From Clostridiales bacterium (GTDB taxonomy: Bacteria > Bacillota > Clostridia > Oscillospirales > Acutalibacteraceae): a DNA stretch of 64,000 bases. The notes under the pieces are model-generated. The model worked only from the letters and a program-made list of their open reading frames with translations, was not told the DNA's origin and did not search any database. Location of the stretch: the NCBI GenBank assembly GCA_019422525.1, contig JAHZDE010000001.1, positions 1-64,000 on the forward strand, read 5' to 3'. Of this stretch, positions 1-9,105 are shown piece after piece (the stretch's first letter is position 1; every line of letters starts with the position of its first letter). Position numbers and translations under genes: made by a program.

Positions 1-322
<322 letters not shown>

Positions 323-424
323 AACTTCTTGGTCAGTCTGATTTTACTGACTCGCCAAATCTCTTTCATCCTTTATTCAGTTTTGAGTGTACACACAAAA
401 GCGTGTAAGCTCAATCAGCCGTAT

Positions 425-500
425 GCACCATTAGCTCAGTTGGTAGAGCACCTGACTCTTAATCAGGGTGTCCCGGGTTCGAGTCCCTGATGGTGCACCA
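425..500 (+). tRNA. tRNA-Lys (anticodon CTT)
   Basis: A full cloverleaf can be drawn: acceptor GCACCAT pairs with ATGGTGC, the anticodon loop is CTCTTAA (anticodon CTT), the T arm holds GGTTCGAGTCC, and CCA is encoded. It lies about 100 bases after the 23S 3' end and before the 5S gene, so it is probably cut from the rRNA transcript. Confidence 0.96.
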
Positions 501-503
501 AAT

Positions 504-578
504 GGCCCGTTGGTCAAGCGGTTAAGACAGCGGCCTCTCACGCCGTTAACGTGGGTTCGATTCCCGCACGGGTCACCA
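504..578 (+). tRNA. tRNA-Glu (anticodon CTC)
   Basis: Acceptor GGCCCGT pairs with ACGGGTC (one G-U), the discriminator is A and CCA is encoded. The anticodon loop CTCTCAC gives CTC, which reads GAG. It starts three bases after tRNA-Lys and ends four bases before the 5S gene, inside the same transcript. Confidence 0.95.
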
Positions 579-582
579 TGTA

Positions 583-699
583 GTTGGTGTCGATGATAAC
601 GAGGGTCCACCTGTTCCCATCCCGAACACAGAAGTTAAGCTCGTTGATGTCGAAAATACTTGGCTGGCGACGGCCTGGAACGATAGAAAGATGCCAACA
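583..699 (+). rRNA. 5S ribosomal RNA
   Basis: The conserved core CCCATCCCGAACACAGAAGTTAAGC-like segment lies at about 616-641. The ends GTTGGTGTC and GATGCCAAC pair to close helix I. It comes after two tRNA genes rather than directly after 23S, which is an unusual order. Ends are approximate to a few bases. Confidence 0.93.
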
Positions 700-706
700 T
701 AAATAT

Positions 707-782
707 TCCTCAATAGCTCAGCCGGTAGAGCATGCGACTGTTAATCGCAGGGTCGTTGGTTCGAGTCCAACTTGGGGAGCCA
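707..782 (+). tRNA. tRNA-Asn (anticodon GTT)
   Basis: Acceptor TCCTCAA pairs with TTGGGGA, the anticodon loop CTGTTAA gives GTT, the T loop is GGTTCGAGTCC and CCA is encoded. It starts eight bases after the 5S gene and belongs to the same operon. Confidence 0.96.
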
Positions 783-842
783 GAGTTGCGGCAGGTATGG
801 TAATGATACCTGCCGCATTTTCTCTATCTATTAACAAAATAA

Positions 843-919
843 GGGCCATTAGCTCAGTTGGTTAGAGCAACCGGCTCATAACCGGTCGGTCCCGGGTTCG
901 AGTCCCTGATGGCCCACCA
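843..919 (+). tRNA. tRNA-Met (CAT), possibly tRNA-Ile2
   Basis: Acceptor GGGCCAT pairs with ATGGCCC, the anticodon loop is CTCATAA (CAT) and CCA is encoded. The first acceptor pair G-C shows it is not an initiator tRNA. Elongator Met is favoured by resemblance to other clostridial tRNA-Met genes. A CAT anticodon modified to lysidine would make it Ile2, and the DNA alone does not settle this. It shares both outer arms with the tRNA-Lys at 425-500. Confidence 0.88.
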
Positions 920-925
920 TAACGT

Positions 926-966
926 GCAAATACGGATTCTTCATGAAATGAAGAATCCGTATTTGC
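926..966. repeat. Perfect 18-bp inverted repeat after the rRNA-tRNA operon
   Basis: Bases 926-943 and 949-966 are exact reverse complements with a five-base loop (TGAAA). It begins seven bases after the CCA of tRNA-Met. No T-run follows, so it is not a standard intrinsic terminator. It may protect or help process the tRNA 3' end, or work together with the terminator that follows it. Confidence 0.85.
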
Positions 967-977
967 GTTTGAAGAAG

Positions 978-1020
978 AACTACCATCTATTTCTTAATCG
1001 GATTGGGTGGTAGTTTTTTT
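978..1020 (+). terminator. Intrinsic terminator of the rRNA-tRNA operon
   Basis: AACTACC (978-984) pairs with GGTAGTT (1009-1015) and runs straight into a T tract ending at 1020. The remaining bases up to the next gene at 1240 show no other clear feature apart from an A/T-rich stretch that may hold that gene's promoter. Confidence 0.8.
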
Positions 1021-1239
1021 GTATAACGATGGAGGGTGTTCCCCTATACCATGTCTACTAACTTTATATTCTATTTCCCATTTACAAAAGGTCGGATAAA
1101 TGAATATAATAAAACTATACGGAATGGCGAACAAAAACGGCAAGAGAACGATTGAAAAAGTGTTGGTACATGGTAAAATTATGGAAAAAGCCGTTCGTAC
1201 ATACGAATAAAAGACAAAGAAGGCGCATGGAGGTTCAGT

Positions 1240-2439
1240 ATGGAGTACATTACGGTGCAGGAAGCTGCGAAAAAATGGAAGATTTCAGAACGGCTGGTGC
1301 AGAAATATTGCGCGGAAGGTCGGATTGATGGAGTCTGCAAATTTGGGAAATCATGGGGGATTCCGGCCAGCGCAGTGAAACCGCAGGACCCTCGAAAGGA
1401 AAAGGGGCGCCCTGTTCCCCAACACTCCCCATTAGATCCGAAAGCCTTTCTGGGATTCATGCCGCTGATGAATACGCCTTTTGAGCCTGGGCGCTGCATG
1501 GAGTATATCAACGAGATGGAGGACGGTCCCAGAAAAGGGATTGCGCTTGCAGAGTATCATTATTTCAGCGGCCAGCCTGAGAAAGCCATACAGGAAGCAG
1601 AGTTGTATTTAACCTGCCCTGATGCGGCGTACCGCCTTTCCGCTTGTTGGATTTATGCCTATGCGAATTTATCCGTCGGTCAGATTCAGCATGCCCGGTA
1701 TGCGCTGACAGAGATTAAAAACACGTTGGCGGCCAATGCGGAAGAAGCCCCATATATCCGTGCCATTGAAGCCTTTGTCGTATTTGCTTCTTCTGTGCTT
1801 CTGCACCTTCCGCTGCCGGAAAAAATGCCTCCAGCGCAGGAGTTCCTTCCGCTATTGCCATCCGGCCAGCGGTCGTTTGCGCTGTATGTCCAGGCCCATT
1901 ATCTTTATCTGAAAGAGGACTACGGAAAGAGTGTGGGTATCGTGGAAGCCACTCTGGATATGGGGGCGGATCAGTACCCCATACCCGCCATTTATCTGCA
2001 TTTGGTTGCGGTCATGGACTACATGAGCTTAAAACAAACCCAGCAGGCACAGCAGCACCTGCTGGCTGCATGGAAAATCGCCCGCCCCGACGATTTGATC
2101 GAGGGTTTTGGAGAACATCACGGACTTCTCGGCGGGATGCTGGAAGCGGTCATCAAACCGGGTTGGCCGGAGGATTTCAAGCGGATTATCGCCATTACCT
2201 ACCGCTTTTCTGCCGGGTGGCGGAAAATACACAACCCGGAGACCGGACACGATGTTGCAGACGACCTGACAACGACCGAATTTGCCACCGCTATGCTGGC
2301 GGCACGGGGATGGACCAATCAGGAGATTGCAGAGCATATGAATATATCCTCTCATACCGTGAAACGGTATATCTCCACCGTCCTGCAAAAGCTGGACATC
2401 CGCCAGCGGCAGGAACTGAAAAAATATATGCTGAAATAG
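1240..2439 (+). CDS. LuxR-type regulator with an N-terminal MerR/excisionase-like domain
   Basis: This is a 399-residue predicted DNA-binding regulator with two DNA-binding modules. Residues 1-55 look like a DNA-binding domain of the MerR/excisionase type (TVQEAAKKWKISERLVQKY, then GKSWGIPASAVK). The middle, about 60-320, is helical and TPR-like (LAEYHYFSGQPEKAIQEAE). The C terminus, about 330-395, is a LuxR/GerE helix-turn-helix (GWTNQEIAEHMNISSHTVKRY). The start has GGAGG about eight bases upstream. A terminator follows, and the next genes on the same strand are a micro-ORF and a giant surface protein, so control of that protein is a reasonable guess. The ligand and target are unknown. Confidence 0.88.
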   Translation: MEYITVQEAAKKWKISERLVQKYCAEGRIDGVCKFGKSWGIPASAVKPQDPRKEKGRPVPQHSPLDPKAFLGFMPLMNTPFEPGRCMEYINEMEDGPRKGIALAEYHYFSGQPEKAIQEAELYLTCPDAAYRLSACWIYAYANLSVGQIQHARYALTEIKNTLAANAEEAPYIRAIEAFVVFASSVLLHLPLPEKMPPAQEFLPLLPSGQRSFALYVQAHYLYLKEDYGKSVGIVEATLDMGADQYPIPAIYLHLVAVMDYMSLKQTQQAQQHLLAAWKIARPDDLIEGFGEHHGLLGGMLEAVIKPGWPEDFKRIIAITYRFSAGWRKIHNPETGHDVADDLTTTEFATAMLAARGWTNQEIAEHMNISSHTVKRYISTVLQKLDIRQRQELKKYMLK

Positions 2440-2452
2440 TCAATCTACCGGA

Positions 2453-2516
2453 AAACCGGCTTTGACCCTGCCCATTTTACCTCCTGAAACGGGCGATGTC
2501 AAAGCCGGCTTTTTTT
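2453..2516 (+). terminator. Intrinsic terminator after the LuxR-type gene
   Basis: CCGGCTTTGAC (2456-2466) pairs with GTCAAAGCCGG (2498-2508), with an inner GCCC/GGGC stem, and is followed by seven Ts. The stem begins about 15 bases after the stop codon. Confidence 0.85.
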
Positions 2517-2558
2517 GTTATTATGTAGAAAATAAAGACTTCAGAAAGGAGGGTGAAA

Positions 2559-2687
2559 ATGGGAAAACATGGCAGTATAACAGGGAGGGTCGACTGTTGG
2601 AGATCCCCTTATATGGATATAAGCAAAAATAGCAATATACTGCCGGAGTACCACAATGTTGATGTGGATGATAAGGAGATTCTATAG
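2559..2687 (+). CDS. Candidate 42-residue micro-ORF ahead of the surface protein
   Basis: A short reading frame starts at ATG 2559 behind a strong GGAGGG ribosome site. It encodes a polar 42-residue peptide (start MGKHGSITGRVDCW, end DVDDKEIL). Its TAG stop at 2685-2687 abuts the AGGAGG that serves the next gene, which starts 15 bases later. That spacing suggests translational coupling or a leader peptide. It has no signal peptide or membrane segment, and I recognise no family. It could also be a decayed gene fragment. Confidence 0.5.
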   Translation: MGKHGSITGRVDCWRSPYMDISKNSNILPEYHNVDVDDKEIL

Positions 2688-2702
2688 AGGAGGAACAAAA
2701 GA

Positions 2703-5700
2703 ATGAAAAAAAGGATTTTTAGTTTGATACTGATTTTCAGTATCCTATTGCCCACATTTCCAATGGGTGCCCTAACAACACTTGCTCAGAATGCTGTCCT
2801 GTATGGCGATGCCGACGGGAACGGCAAGGTGGAGCTGTTGGATGTCAACCTGATGGAACGTTACATAGAGGGGGAGGAAGAGGCAAAAGCCAGTATCCAC
2901 TGTACCGAAGCAGATGTCAACGCGGATGGTATTGTGGATGATACGGATGTGCAGATGGTAAAGGACTATCTGGTGGGCAATCTCGATAGCCTGACGCCGA
3001 CATTGCATACAATAACTTTTAATACGGATGGGGGCGGCGAGATAGAGCCTGTCCAGGCCGGTGACGGATATCCTTACAAGGGTGAAATTCCCACCCCTGC
3101 AAAGGATAATTACCTATTCGTCAACTGGGCTAAGGAGGATGGAAGCGTCTATTATCCGCTGACCGAGGTCGTATCAGCGGACATGGTTCTGACGGCCGTT
3201 TACGAGCCGGTGGAATCCACGGAGCAGCTCAGTATCACCTCATTTAGTCTGGAGGACCAGCCGACCGATGTTTCTTTTGATATTACCGGTGCGTTTACCG
3301 ATGTGGAAGAAGTCAAAGCAAACATTACGGTCCTTCCGAAAGACGGTTCTGACCCTGTAGAAGTGGATGTCAAAGCAAATGGAAACAATACTTTTACTGT
3401 TTTTGCTCCCAATGGTTTTAATCCCGGTTCCTCTTATGAGCTGACATTGGGAGAGGGCCTGAACTTTGCGGAAAAAGACGCCATGTTCCGTACAGTGTAC
3501 TTTATCATCAAAAAAGATGAGGCCGATAACCTTCTGTACAACGAGGACATGATTTTTATAAAAGATACAGAAGAAATGAAATATACCATCGGCGGCCAAA
3601 CGGTAGATGTGCTGGAATCCGCCCTGCTGAGCAATGAGAAAAGCGATTCCAATATCACTGGCAGCTTTACAATGTCAACCCAGGATCTGGAAAAGGATGA
3701 TATCGTCTGTATTTATGAGACTACAGACCCAAGAGACCGGGACTATACCCAAAATACTTATGAAGGCGATGCATTGGCCTTTATCCGCATTACCGGTGTA
3801 AGCGGCAATACCTATCAGTTTGAGAGCCTGGACGAGGAAGATTCCAGTCAGGTTTTGGCCATGCCCGATTCCTTCCCGTTCAAGGTTGAGCAGCTGCCGA
3901 CTGCGAGCGGTAAAGTGAATATCAACGACTATGACGCTTATGCCCTGTCTATGATGGGGCAAACCGAGAAGCCAGAATTTAAGGTGAACGACTTTCTGAC
4001 TTTCTATACCGTTGATTCCACCCAGTTAACCGATGAGACCCCGGCGGCATATGGCCAAATCACCAAGGTGGAAGGCAACACGATTTCCTATAAAATTGTT
4101 GATAAGCAGTATATCGAAGACTTCATGGGGCTGTTTGTTTCCCAGACAGTGGACAACGAGAGTATCTTAGAGGGGATTGACCAGGAAGCATTCCTGAAGA
4201 AGGTAGAACAACAAGCACAAAACAGCGGATTTGCGGAAGAGGCGGCAAATCAGATGGCCCTGAATGCTCTGCAAACGGACGAGGTGCAGCAGAAACTTTT
4301 GAATGCCGGCTTTACGCAGGCAGAGGTTCAGCAGTTGAGTATTTCTCCTGCAGCTGCGTCTGGAGGCGGACGTGTACAGTTTGCGATGGAAGAAAAGCCT
4401 ACTGTACATGCGGATTTCCTCAAAGGTAAGCATTTTAAAGACGGCGTTGGAGTCAATCTGGATATCAGTGTAGTTTTTTCCGTCAGCAAAAAGATGGCGA
4501 CGGGCAAAACGGTTTCTTTAAAGATTGAGCTAACCGCTGGCTTTGAGCAGGAGGTCGGGCTGGGATTCGATATCAATATCGACGACAAGTGGAAATGGTA
4601 CTTTATTATCCCGGTTTTGGAGGATATCGAGGTAACAGCATCTATTGATATACAAAATTATACTTATATATCCGTGGGTGCCAAGGTATACACGGTTAGC
4701 GAGGAAAACATTAAAAAATGGAAAGCGCTTTCTGATGCTACTGCAAGTCCTGAGAGACAGGAAACGCTCCGGAAGATTAACCAGCTGGCCGCAAAGGTGA
4801 AAAAGCTGCAATCCCGAGGAGAAGACGTCAAAGCAATCCTGGAACAGATTGAGGGGTACAAGAATCAGCTGCCCACTGTCAACGTGGATGGCGTGGAGTA
4901 TTCCATGGAACAACTGGAAGAAACCCTTGGTGCTGAGGATGTCAGCGCCGCATTTGATGAGGTGTTCAGCGCTCAGAACGAGGCAGAGGCCAAAACCGGT
5001 ATGGAGCAGCTGATGGAGCGCTACAAGCAGATGCTGGAGCAGGAATGCGACTGGGTGGAGCTGTATAACCAGCCATTGATTACCCAAACCTATTGGATTG
5101 CCATTGCCGCCGTTAAGGTAAACCTGAATTTTGTTGTTAAGGCCAACGTCAATATCCAGTTGGGCGCAGATATGGAATACCAGGTAGGCAAACGGTACAG
5201 CTTCTGGCTCCATCTTATGGATAAGACATCTGGTTCCAGCGAAATGGATTTGATTGACGAGCGGTTTGCCTTCCAATTCTATGTGATGGGAACGCTGGGA
5301 ATCAAAGCTGGAGTGAAGGCAGAAATCGCTTTTGGACTGTTCAGTACCGATTTGGCCAGCGTCGGCGCCAGTGTGGAATTCGGTGCATATGTAAAGCTTT
5401 ATGGATACTTTATCTACTATTTTGAAAAGCTCAGGCCAGCCAATGAAGAACGCTGGAATGAGACCGAAGAAATGATGGGTGCGCTTTATATTGACTTCGG
5501 CCTGTATGTAACGGTGAAGTTCAAAGCGCAGGTATTCCTCAACGCCATCAAGTATGAGCCAACCCTCTATGACGATGAATTCCCGCTGCTGACAGCAGGC
5601 GTGAAGGAGAATGTTTACGGGTTTTCGTTGGAGCCGGACAAAGACGATGTCTTATATATCAAGGACACTGACAACGACAGCACCAACGGGATTACAATGC

Positions 5701-8700
5701 CCATACCCGACAGCCATTTAACCATGAAGCGGATAAACCTGACGACCGGAGAAAAATCGGAAGCGCCATATGCCGTTGGCAAATTTATCGTCACCTTTGA
5801 TGATTCCCGGTTTAAGATAAACAATAAGGGTGTCATCAGTGTTGATGTTCCGGAAGGTACCAGATATCTGACCAGCAATATGCGCATTGTTTGGAAAAGT
5901 GACAAGCTGACCTTCAGCAAATATGATATCGATATTACTGTCCCGGTGGTCTGGACTAACATGAGCGAGACTGAGTTGAATGAAAAATTCACAGCCAGTG
6001 TAGCAGTGGGAAATGAAACAGACGGCTACACCACGGTTTGGAGCGCACGCTATGGCAGGCTGGATGTGTTTGATTTGCCCACCGAAGAAGAAATTTTGCA
6101 GCTCATCGATTATGATAGCTATGCTGCAAACGACGGAACCAATTTGAAGTATGCCCAAATCGACGGATATCAGGAACCATCTACCGGCCTGAGTCTGAAT
6201 ACCGACAAAACCTACTTCTTCAACGTGACGCCGAAGAGGTATACATTGACCGTAACGGATGTTGAGAAACCGGACGGTTCAACCGAAAATCGCACCTATA
6301 CGGCAAAATATGGCGAGACCTTTGACTTGTCCGATTTGGAGTCCACCGGCACCGCCAACAACGAGACTCACACATACACACGCTTCCTCAATCTGACCAA
6401 TCCAAACGAACCGGATGAAGAAAAAGCGGTCGTTGACAGAAATGGCCTCACCATGGATGTGGGCTTTATTAAAAAATATGGAAGCACGCCAACCTTCAAG
6501 GCGAACTATCTGGACACAACGCTGGTTGCTACCTATCAGTTTGTTGGACTCGGCAACGATGTGCCGCCGGTAACCGTGAATTTCCAGTCCGGCACAGCAC
6601 CCTATTATGAAGGACTGGCAGATTATGTCAAGGAGCACGGCGGAGCAAACGCAACGATAGTTTCCGTTTCTCCTGCCATTACGCTATCCGAAAGCTCTGT
6701 GACCTACACAGTTGTGTGCCGGATTGATGAAGAGGCAAAGCCTTCCTATACGCTGCGCTTTGATACGCAGGGCGGAAGCACGATTACAGCACAGACCTAT
6801 CCCGAAGGCTCCGTGATTTTCCAGCCAACGAATCCCACCCGCACAGGCTATACCTTTGCCGGCTGGTATCAGGATCAAGCCTGCAATACTCCATTTGATT
6901 TCTCTATCAATATGCCGGGCAAGGATCTTACCGTTTACGCAAAATGGACCGGCAACACCTATACACTGAATTTCTCCACAACCACCGGAAGCGCGCCTGC
7001 TTCCAGAACGATTGTATACGGCGAAAAATATGGGGATCTTCCTGTACTGTCCGATAGTGTGCTGAGCTTCAAAGGCTGGTATACACAAGCCTCCGGCGGC
7101 ACGCAGGTGACGGCTGACACGGTTTTTACCGGCACTGCGAATCAGACGCTCTATGCCCACTGGGAGCAAAAAACCGCGATTCAGGAGGATTGGATTACCA
7201 TCACGCCAAGAACGGAAGACTATGACGAAACGGAACCAGGCTTCCCTATTTCCATTTCCGTCAACGCACCCAACGGCGATTTGACAGCAGAGGACTTCAC
7301 GGTAAGCTATCTGTGGGAAAAGTCGGGCTCTGAATGGACCACGGACGTGCCGGTGAATGCTGGAAGCTACCTGGTAAAGCTGAGCCGGGGGGGAGACGAT
7401 ACCTACCTTCCCTTTGAACTAATTACGGATAAACCGGTAGTAGTGATTAACAGACTGAATTTGACTTTGCGTACTCCCAAAGCTTCTGTTTCCAACTGGA
7501 TTGCTAAGGTGGACATCAGCAGCACGGATTACAAAGGGGACGGTAAAATTACATACATCCTGAAGCGTACCTATACCACATCGGATGGATATCCCACTTC
7601 CTCACAAATTGACAAAAATACAACTGGTACCTTTGATATCAGCAGCTATGGCTATGGCGCTGGCACATACGCTTTTGGAATTGTAGTGGATATGGGCACC
7701 AACTATAATGGTGCCAGCAGTAAATTCCAGTCTTATAATGTGAATGAAGACGGAAATGGCGGTAGTATTTGGGGAAGGTCATCCCTGTCTCTTGCAGGGA
7801 ATACGGAACCGGCCGATATGACGGAAAACACCGCTCAACCGATGGTAATGGCTGTTATGCCGGCCGCCCTTTTCGCCAAAGCGTCACCCACCACAAAGAC
7901 ACTGACAGAGAAATCCGAAAGCAACGCAACCATGACCCTGTCGCCGGAAGAAGTAGTTCTGAACCGCGGCAAGGAATTTGAGGTAACACTGGGACTGGAT
8001 CAGGCAGTGGATGTCTGGGGGATTCTGGCGGCAATCGATTATGACGTGGATACGTTGGAGCTTTTAGGCTATACCTATGGCGACATCTTCACCGAAACCC
8101 AGTTTACCACCCAAAACGACCTGACGGCTGCACCGTATAAGCTGCTGGCCACGCTGGATGAAATCGGCACTACCTCTACTGACGGCAATTTTGTCACCTT
8201 GAAGTTCAAGGTAAAAGAGGACGCAGAGGAAAAAGAAACCACCGTGTCTTTGAAAGAATTGGAGGTTGTGGGCGAAACAGAGGGAATCGCAGTCAATATG
8301 GGCAATGATGTCCGTATGGCCGTGGATGAAACGATGCCGGTGATCGAAGGCATTGAGGACGGAAAAACCTATTGTCCCGGCCAGACCTTCACCGTTTCCG
8401 ACACAAATCTGGAAACCGTGACCGTCAACGGTGAGGTGCAGACGGCTGTGGACGGACAATATGTCCTTGCGGCCGGTGAAGATGGGAAATGCACTATTGT
8501 CGTTACCGATAAGGCGGGCAACTCCATCACCTATACAGTCACAGTCAGCCACACCTTTGGCGATTCGTGGGTGACCGATGAAAATAGCCACTGGCATGAA
8601 TGCGCCTGTGGCGAAAAGACGGATGTTGCAGAGCATCAATTTGTTTGGATTGTCACCAAAAAAGCCGAGGTGGGAGTCGCGGGCGAAAAGCATGAAGAAT

Positions 8701-8879
8701 GTGAAATCTGCGGCTATGAAAAAGCACCGGTAGAAATCCCCGCCATAACGGTACCCGATGATGCGGAAAATTCACAGACTGGCGACAACAGCTATCTTGC
8801 ACTCTGGATCGCTCTGCTGTTCGTATCCGGCGGTGTGCTGGGAATGCTGACAATCAAGAGAAAAAAGAAAGAGGGATAA
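2703..8879 (+). CDS. Giant wall-anchored surface protein with dockerin, InlB-type repeats and cohesin-like domain
   Basis: The protein has 2058 residues. A signal peptide (about 1-29) precedes a dockerin-like pair of calcium loops (about 34-98; GDADGNGKVELLD and ADVNADGIVDDTD). An InlB B-type repeat follows at about 100-170. The long middle part is beta-rich with a helical insert near 690-790 and matches nothing I know. Two more InlB-type repeats lie at about 1348-1490 (GYTFAGWYQD; SFKGWYTQ). A cohesin-like domain lies at about 1740-1880 (VWGILAAIDYDVDTLELLGY). A Cys-rich segment comes next (HECACG, CEICG). The end is SQTGD at 2024-2028, a membrane helix and the KRKKK tail of a sortase substrate. 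It probably works as an adhesin or scaffold outside the cell. The start has AGGAGG at good spacing. No enzyme motif is seen. Confidence 0.9.
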   Translation: MKKRIFSLILIFSILLPTFPMGALTTLAQNAVLYGDADGNGKVELLDVNLMERYIEGEEEAKASIHCTEADVNADGIVDDTDVQMVKDYLVGNLDSLTPTLHTITFNTDGGGEIEPVQAGDGYPYKGEIPTPAKDNYLFVNWAKEDGSVYYPLTEVVSADMVLTAVYEPVESTEQLSITSFSLEDQPTDVSFDITGAFTDVEEVKANITVLPKDGSDPVEVDVKANGNNTFTVFAPNGFNPGSSYELTLGEGLNFAEKDAMFRTVYFIIKKDEADNLLYNEDMIFIKDTEEMKYTIGGQTVDVLESALLSNEKSDSNITGSFTMSTQDLEKDDIVCIYETTDPRDRDYTQNTYEGDALAFIRITGVSGNTYQFESLDEEDSSQVLAMPDSFPFKVEQLPTASGKVNINDYDAYALSMMGQTEKPEFKVNDFLTFYTVDSTQLTDETPAAYGQITKVEGNTISYKIVDKQYIEDFMGLFVSQTVDNESILEGIDQEAFLKKVEQQAQNSGFAEEAANQMALNALQTDEVQQKLLNAGFTQAEVQQLSISPAAASGGGRVQFAMEEKPTVHADFLKGKHFKDGVGVNLDISVVFSVSKKMATGKTVSLKIELTAGFEQEVGLGFDINIDDKWKWYFIIPVLEDIEVTASIDIQNYTYISVGAKVYTVSEENIKKWKALSDATASPERQETLRKINQLAAKVKKLQSRGEDVKAILEQIEGYKNQLPTVNVDGVEYSMEQLEETLGAEDVSAAFDEVFSAQNEAEAKTGMEQLMERYKQMLEQECDWVELYNQPLITQTYWIAIAAVKVNLNFVVKANVNIQLGADMEYQVGKRYSFWLHLMDKTSGSSEMDLIDERFAFQFYVMGTLGIKAGVKAEIAFGLFSTDLASVGASVEFGAYVKLYGYFIYYFEKLRPANEERWNETEEMMGALYIDFGLYVTVKFKAQVFLNAIKYEPTLYDDEFPLLTAGVKENVYGFSLEPDKDDVLYIKDTDNDSTNGITMPIPDSHLTMKRINLTTGEKSEAPYAVGKFIVTFDDSRFKINNKGVISVDVPEGTRYLTSNMRIVWKSDKLTFSKYDIDITVPVVWTNMSETELNEKFTASVAVGNETDGYTTVWSARYGRLDVFDLPTEEEILQLIDYDSYAANDGTNLKYAQIDGYQEPSTGLSLNTDKTYFFNVTPKRYTLTVTDVEKPDGSTENRTYTAKYGETFDLSDLESTGTANNETHTYTRFLNLTNPNEPDEEKAVVDRNGLTMDVGFIKKYGSTPTFKANYLDTTLVATYQFVGLGNDVPPVTVNFQSGTAPYYEGLADYVKEHGGANATIVSVSPAITLSESSVTYTVVCRIDEEAKPSYTLRFDTQGGSTITAQTYPEGSVIFQPTNPTRTGYTFAGWYQDQACNTPFDFSINMPGKDLTVYAKWTGNTYTLNFSTTTGSAPASRTIVYGEKYGDLPVLSDSVLSFKGWYTQASGGTQVTADTVFTGTANQTLYAHWEQKTAIQEDWITITPRTEDYDETEPGFPISISVNAPNGDLTAEDFTVSYLWEKSGSEWTTDVPVNAGSYLVKLSRGGDDTYLPFELITDKPVVVINRLNLTLRTPKASVSNWIAKVDISSTDYKGDGKITYILKRTYTTSDGYPTSSQIDKNTTGTFDISSYGYGAGTYAFGIVVDMGTNYNGASSKFQSYNVNEDGNGGSIWGRSSLSLAGNTEPADMTENTAQPMVMAVMPAALFAKASPTTKTLTEKSESNATMTLSPEEVVLNRGKEFEVTLGLDQAVDVWGILAAIDYDVDTLELLGYTYGDIFTETQFTTQNDLTAAPYKLLATLDEIGTTSTDGNFVTLKFKVKEDAEEKETTVSLKELEVVGETEGIAVNMGNDVRMAVDETMPVIEGIEDGKTYCPGQTFTVSDTNLETVTVNGEVQTAVDGQYVLAAGEDGKCTIVVTDKAGNSITYTVTVSHTFGDSWVTDENSHWHECACGEKTDVAEHQFVWIVTKKAEVGVAGEKHEECEICGYEKAPVEIPAITVPDDAENSQTGDNSYLALWIALLFVSGGVLGMLTIKRKKKEG

Positions 8880-8902
8880 CGAAAGTATTATCTTAAAAAA
8901 AC

Positions 8903-8945
8903 AACGCCCGGATATCATCTTATCGTGATATCCGGGCGTTTTATC
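8903..8945. terminator. Bidirectional terminator after the surface protein
   Basis: A perfect 15-bp stem (8903-8917 with 8926-8940) has Ts on its right and an A tract on its left, so it can stop transcription both ways between convergent genes. Confidence 0.9.
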
Positions 8946-9033
8946 CTGTTATTTGATTGACCTTTTCCTGCTGACAAAGGGGATATTTCTTTTCGTGGGA
9001 TATCTGTTGTTTGTAGATTACAGTTAGTTTAAG

Positions 9034-9076
9034 AATACCCTTCTGACTTATTGTAATATCAGAAAGGTATTTTTTA
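9034..9076 (+). terminator. Second terminator-like hairpin in the convergent gap
   Basis: AATACCCTTCTGA (9034-9046) pairs with TCAGAAAGGTATT (9059-9071) with one mismatch, followed by Ts on the + strand. It may back up the previous terminator or end the minus-strand gene at 9106. Confidence 0.6.
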
Positions 9077-9105
9077 GTTTGTGAAAGGAAGTTATCTTAA
9101 CCGCT

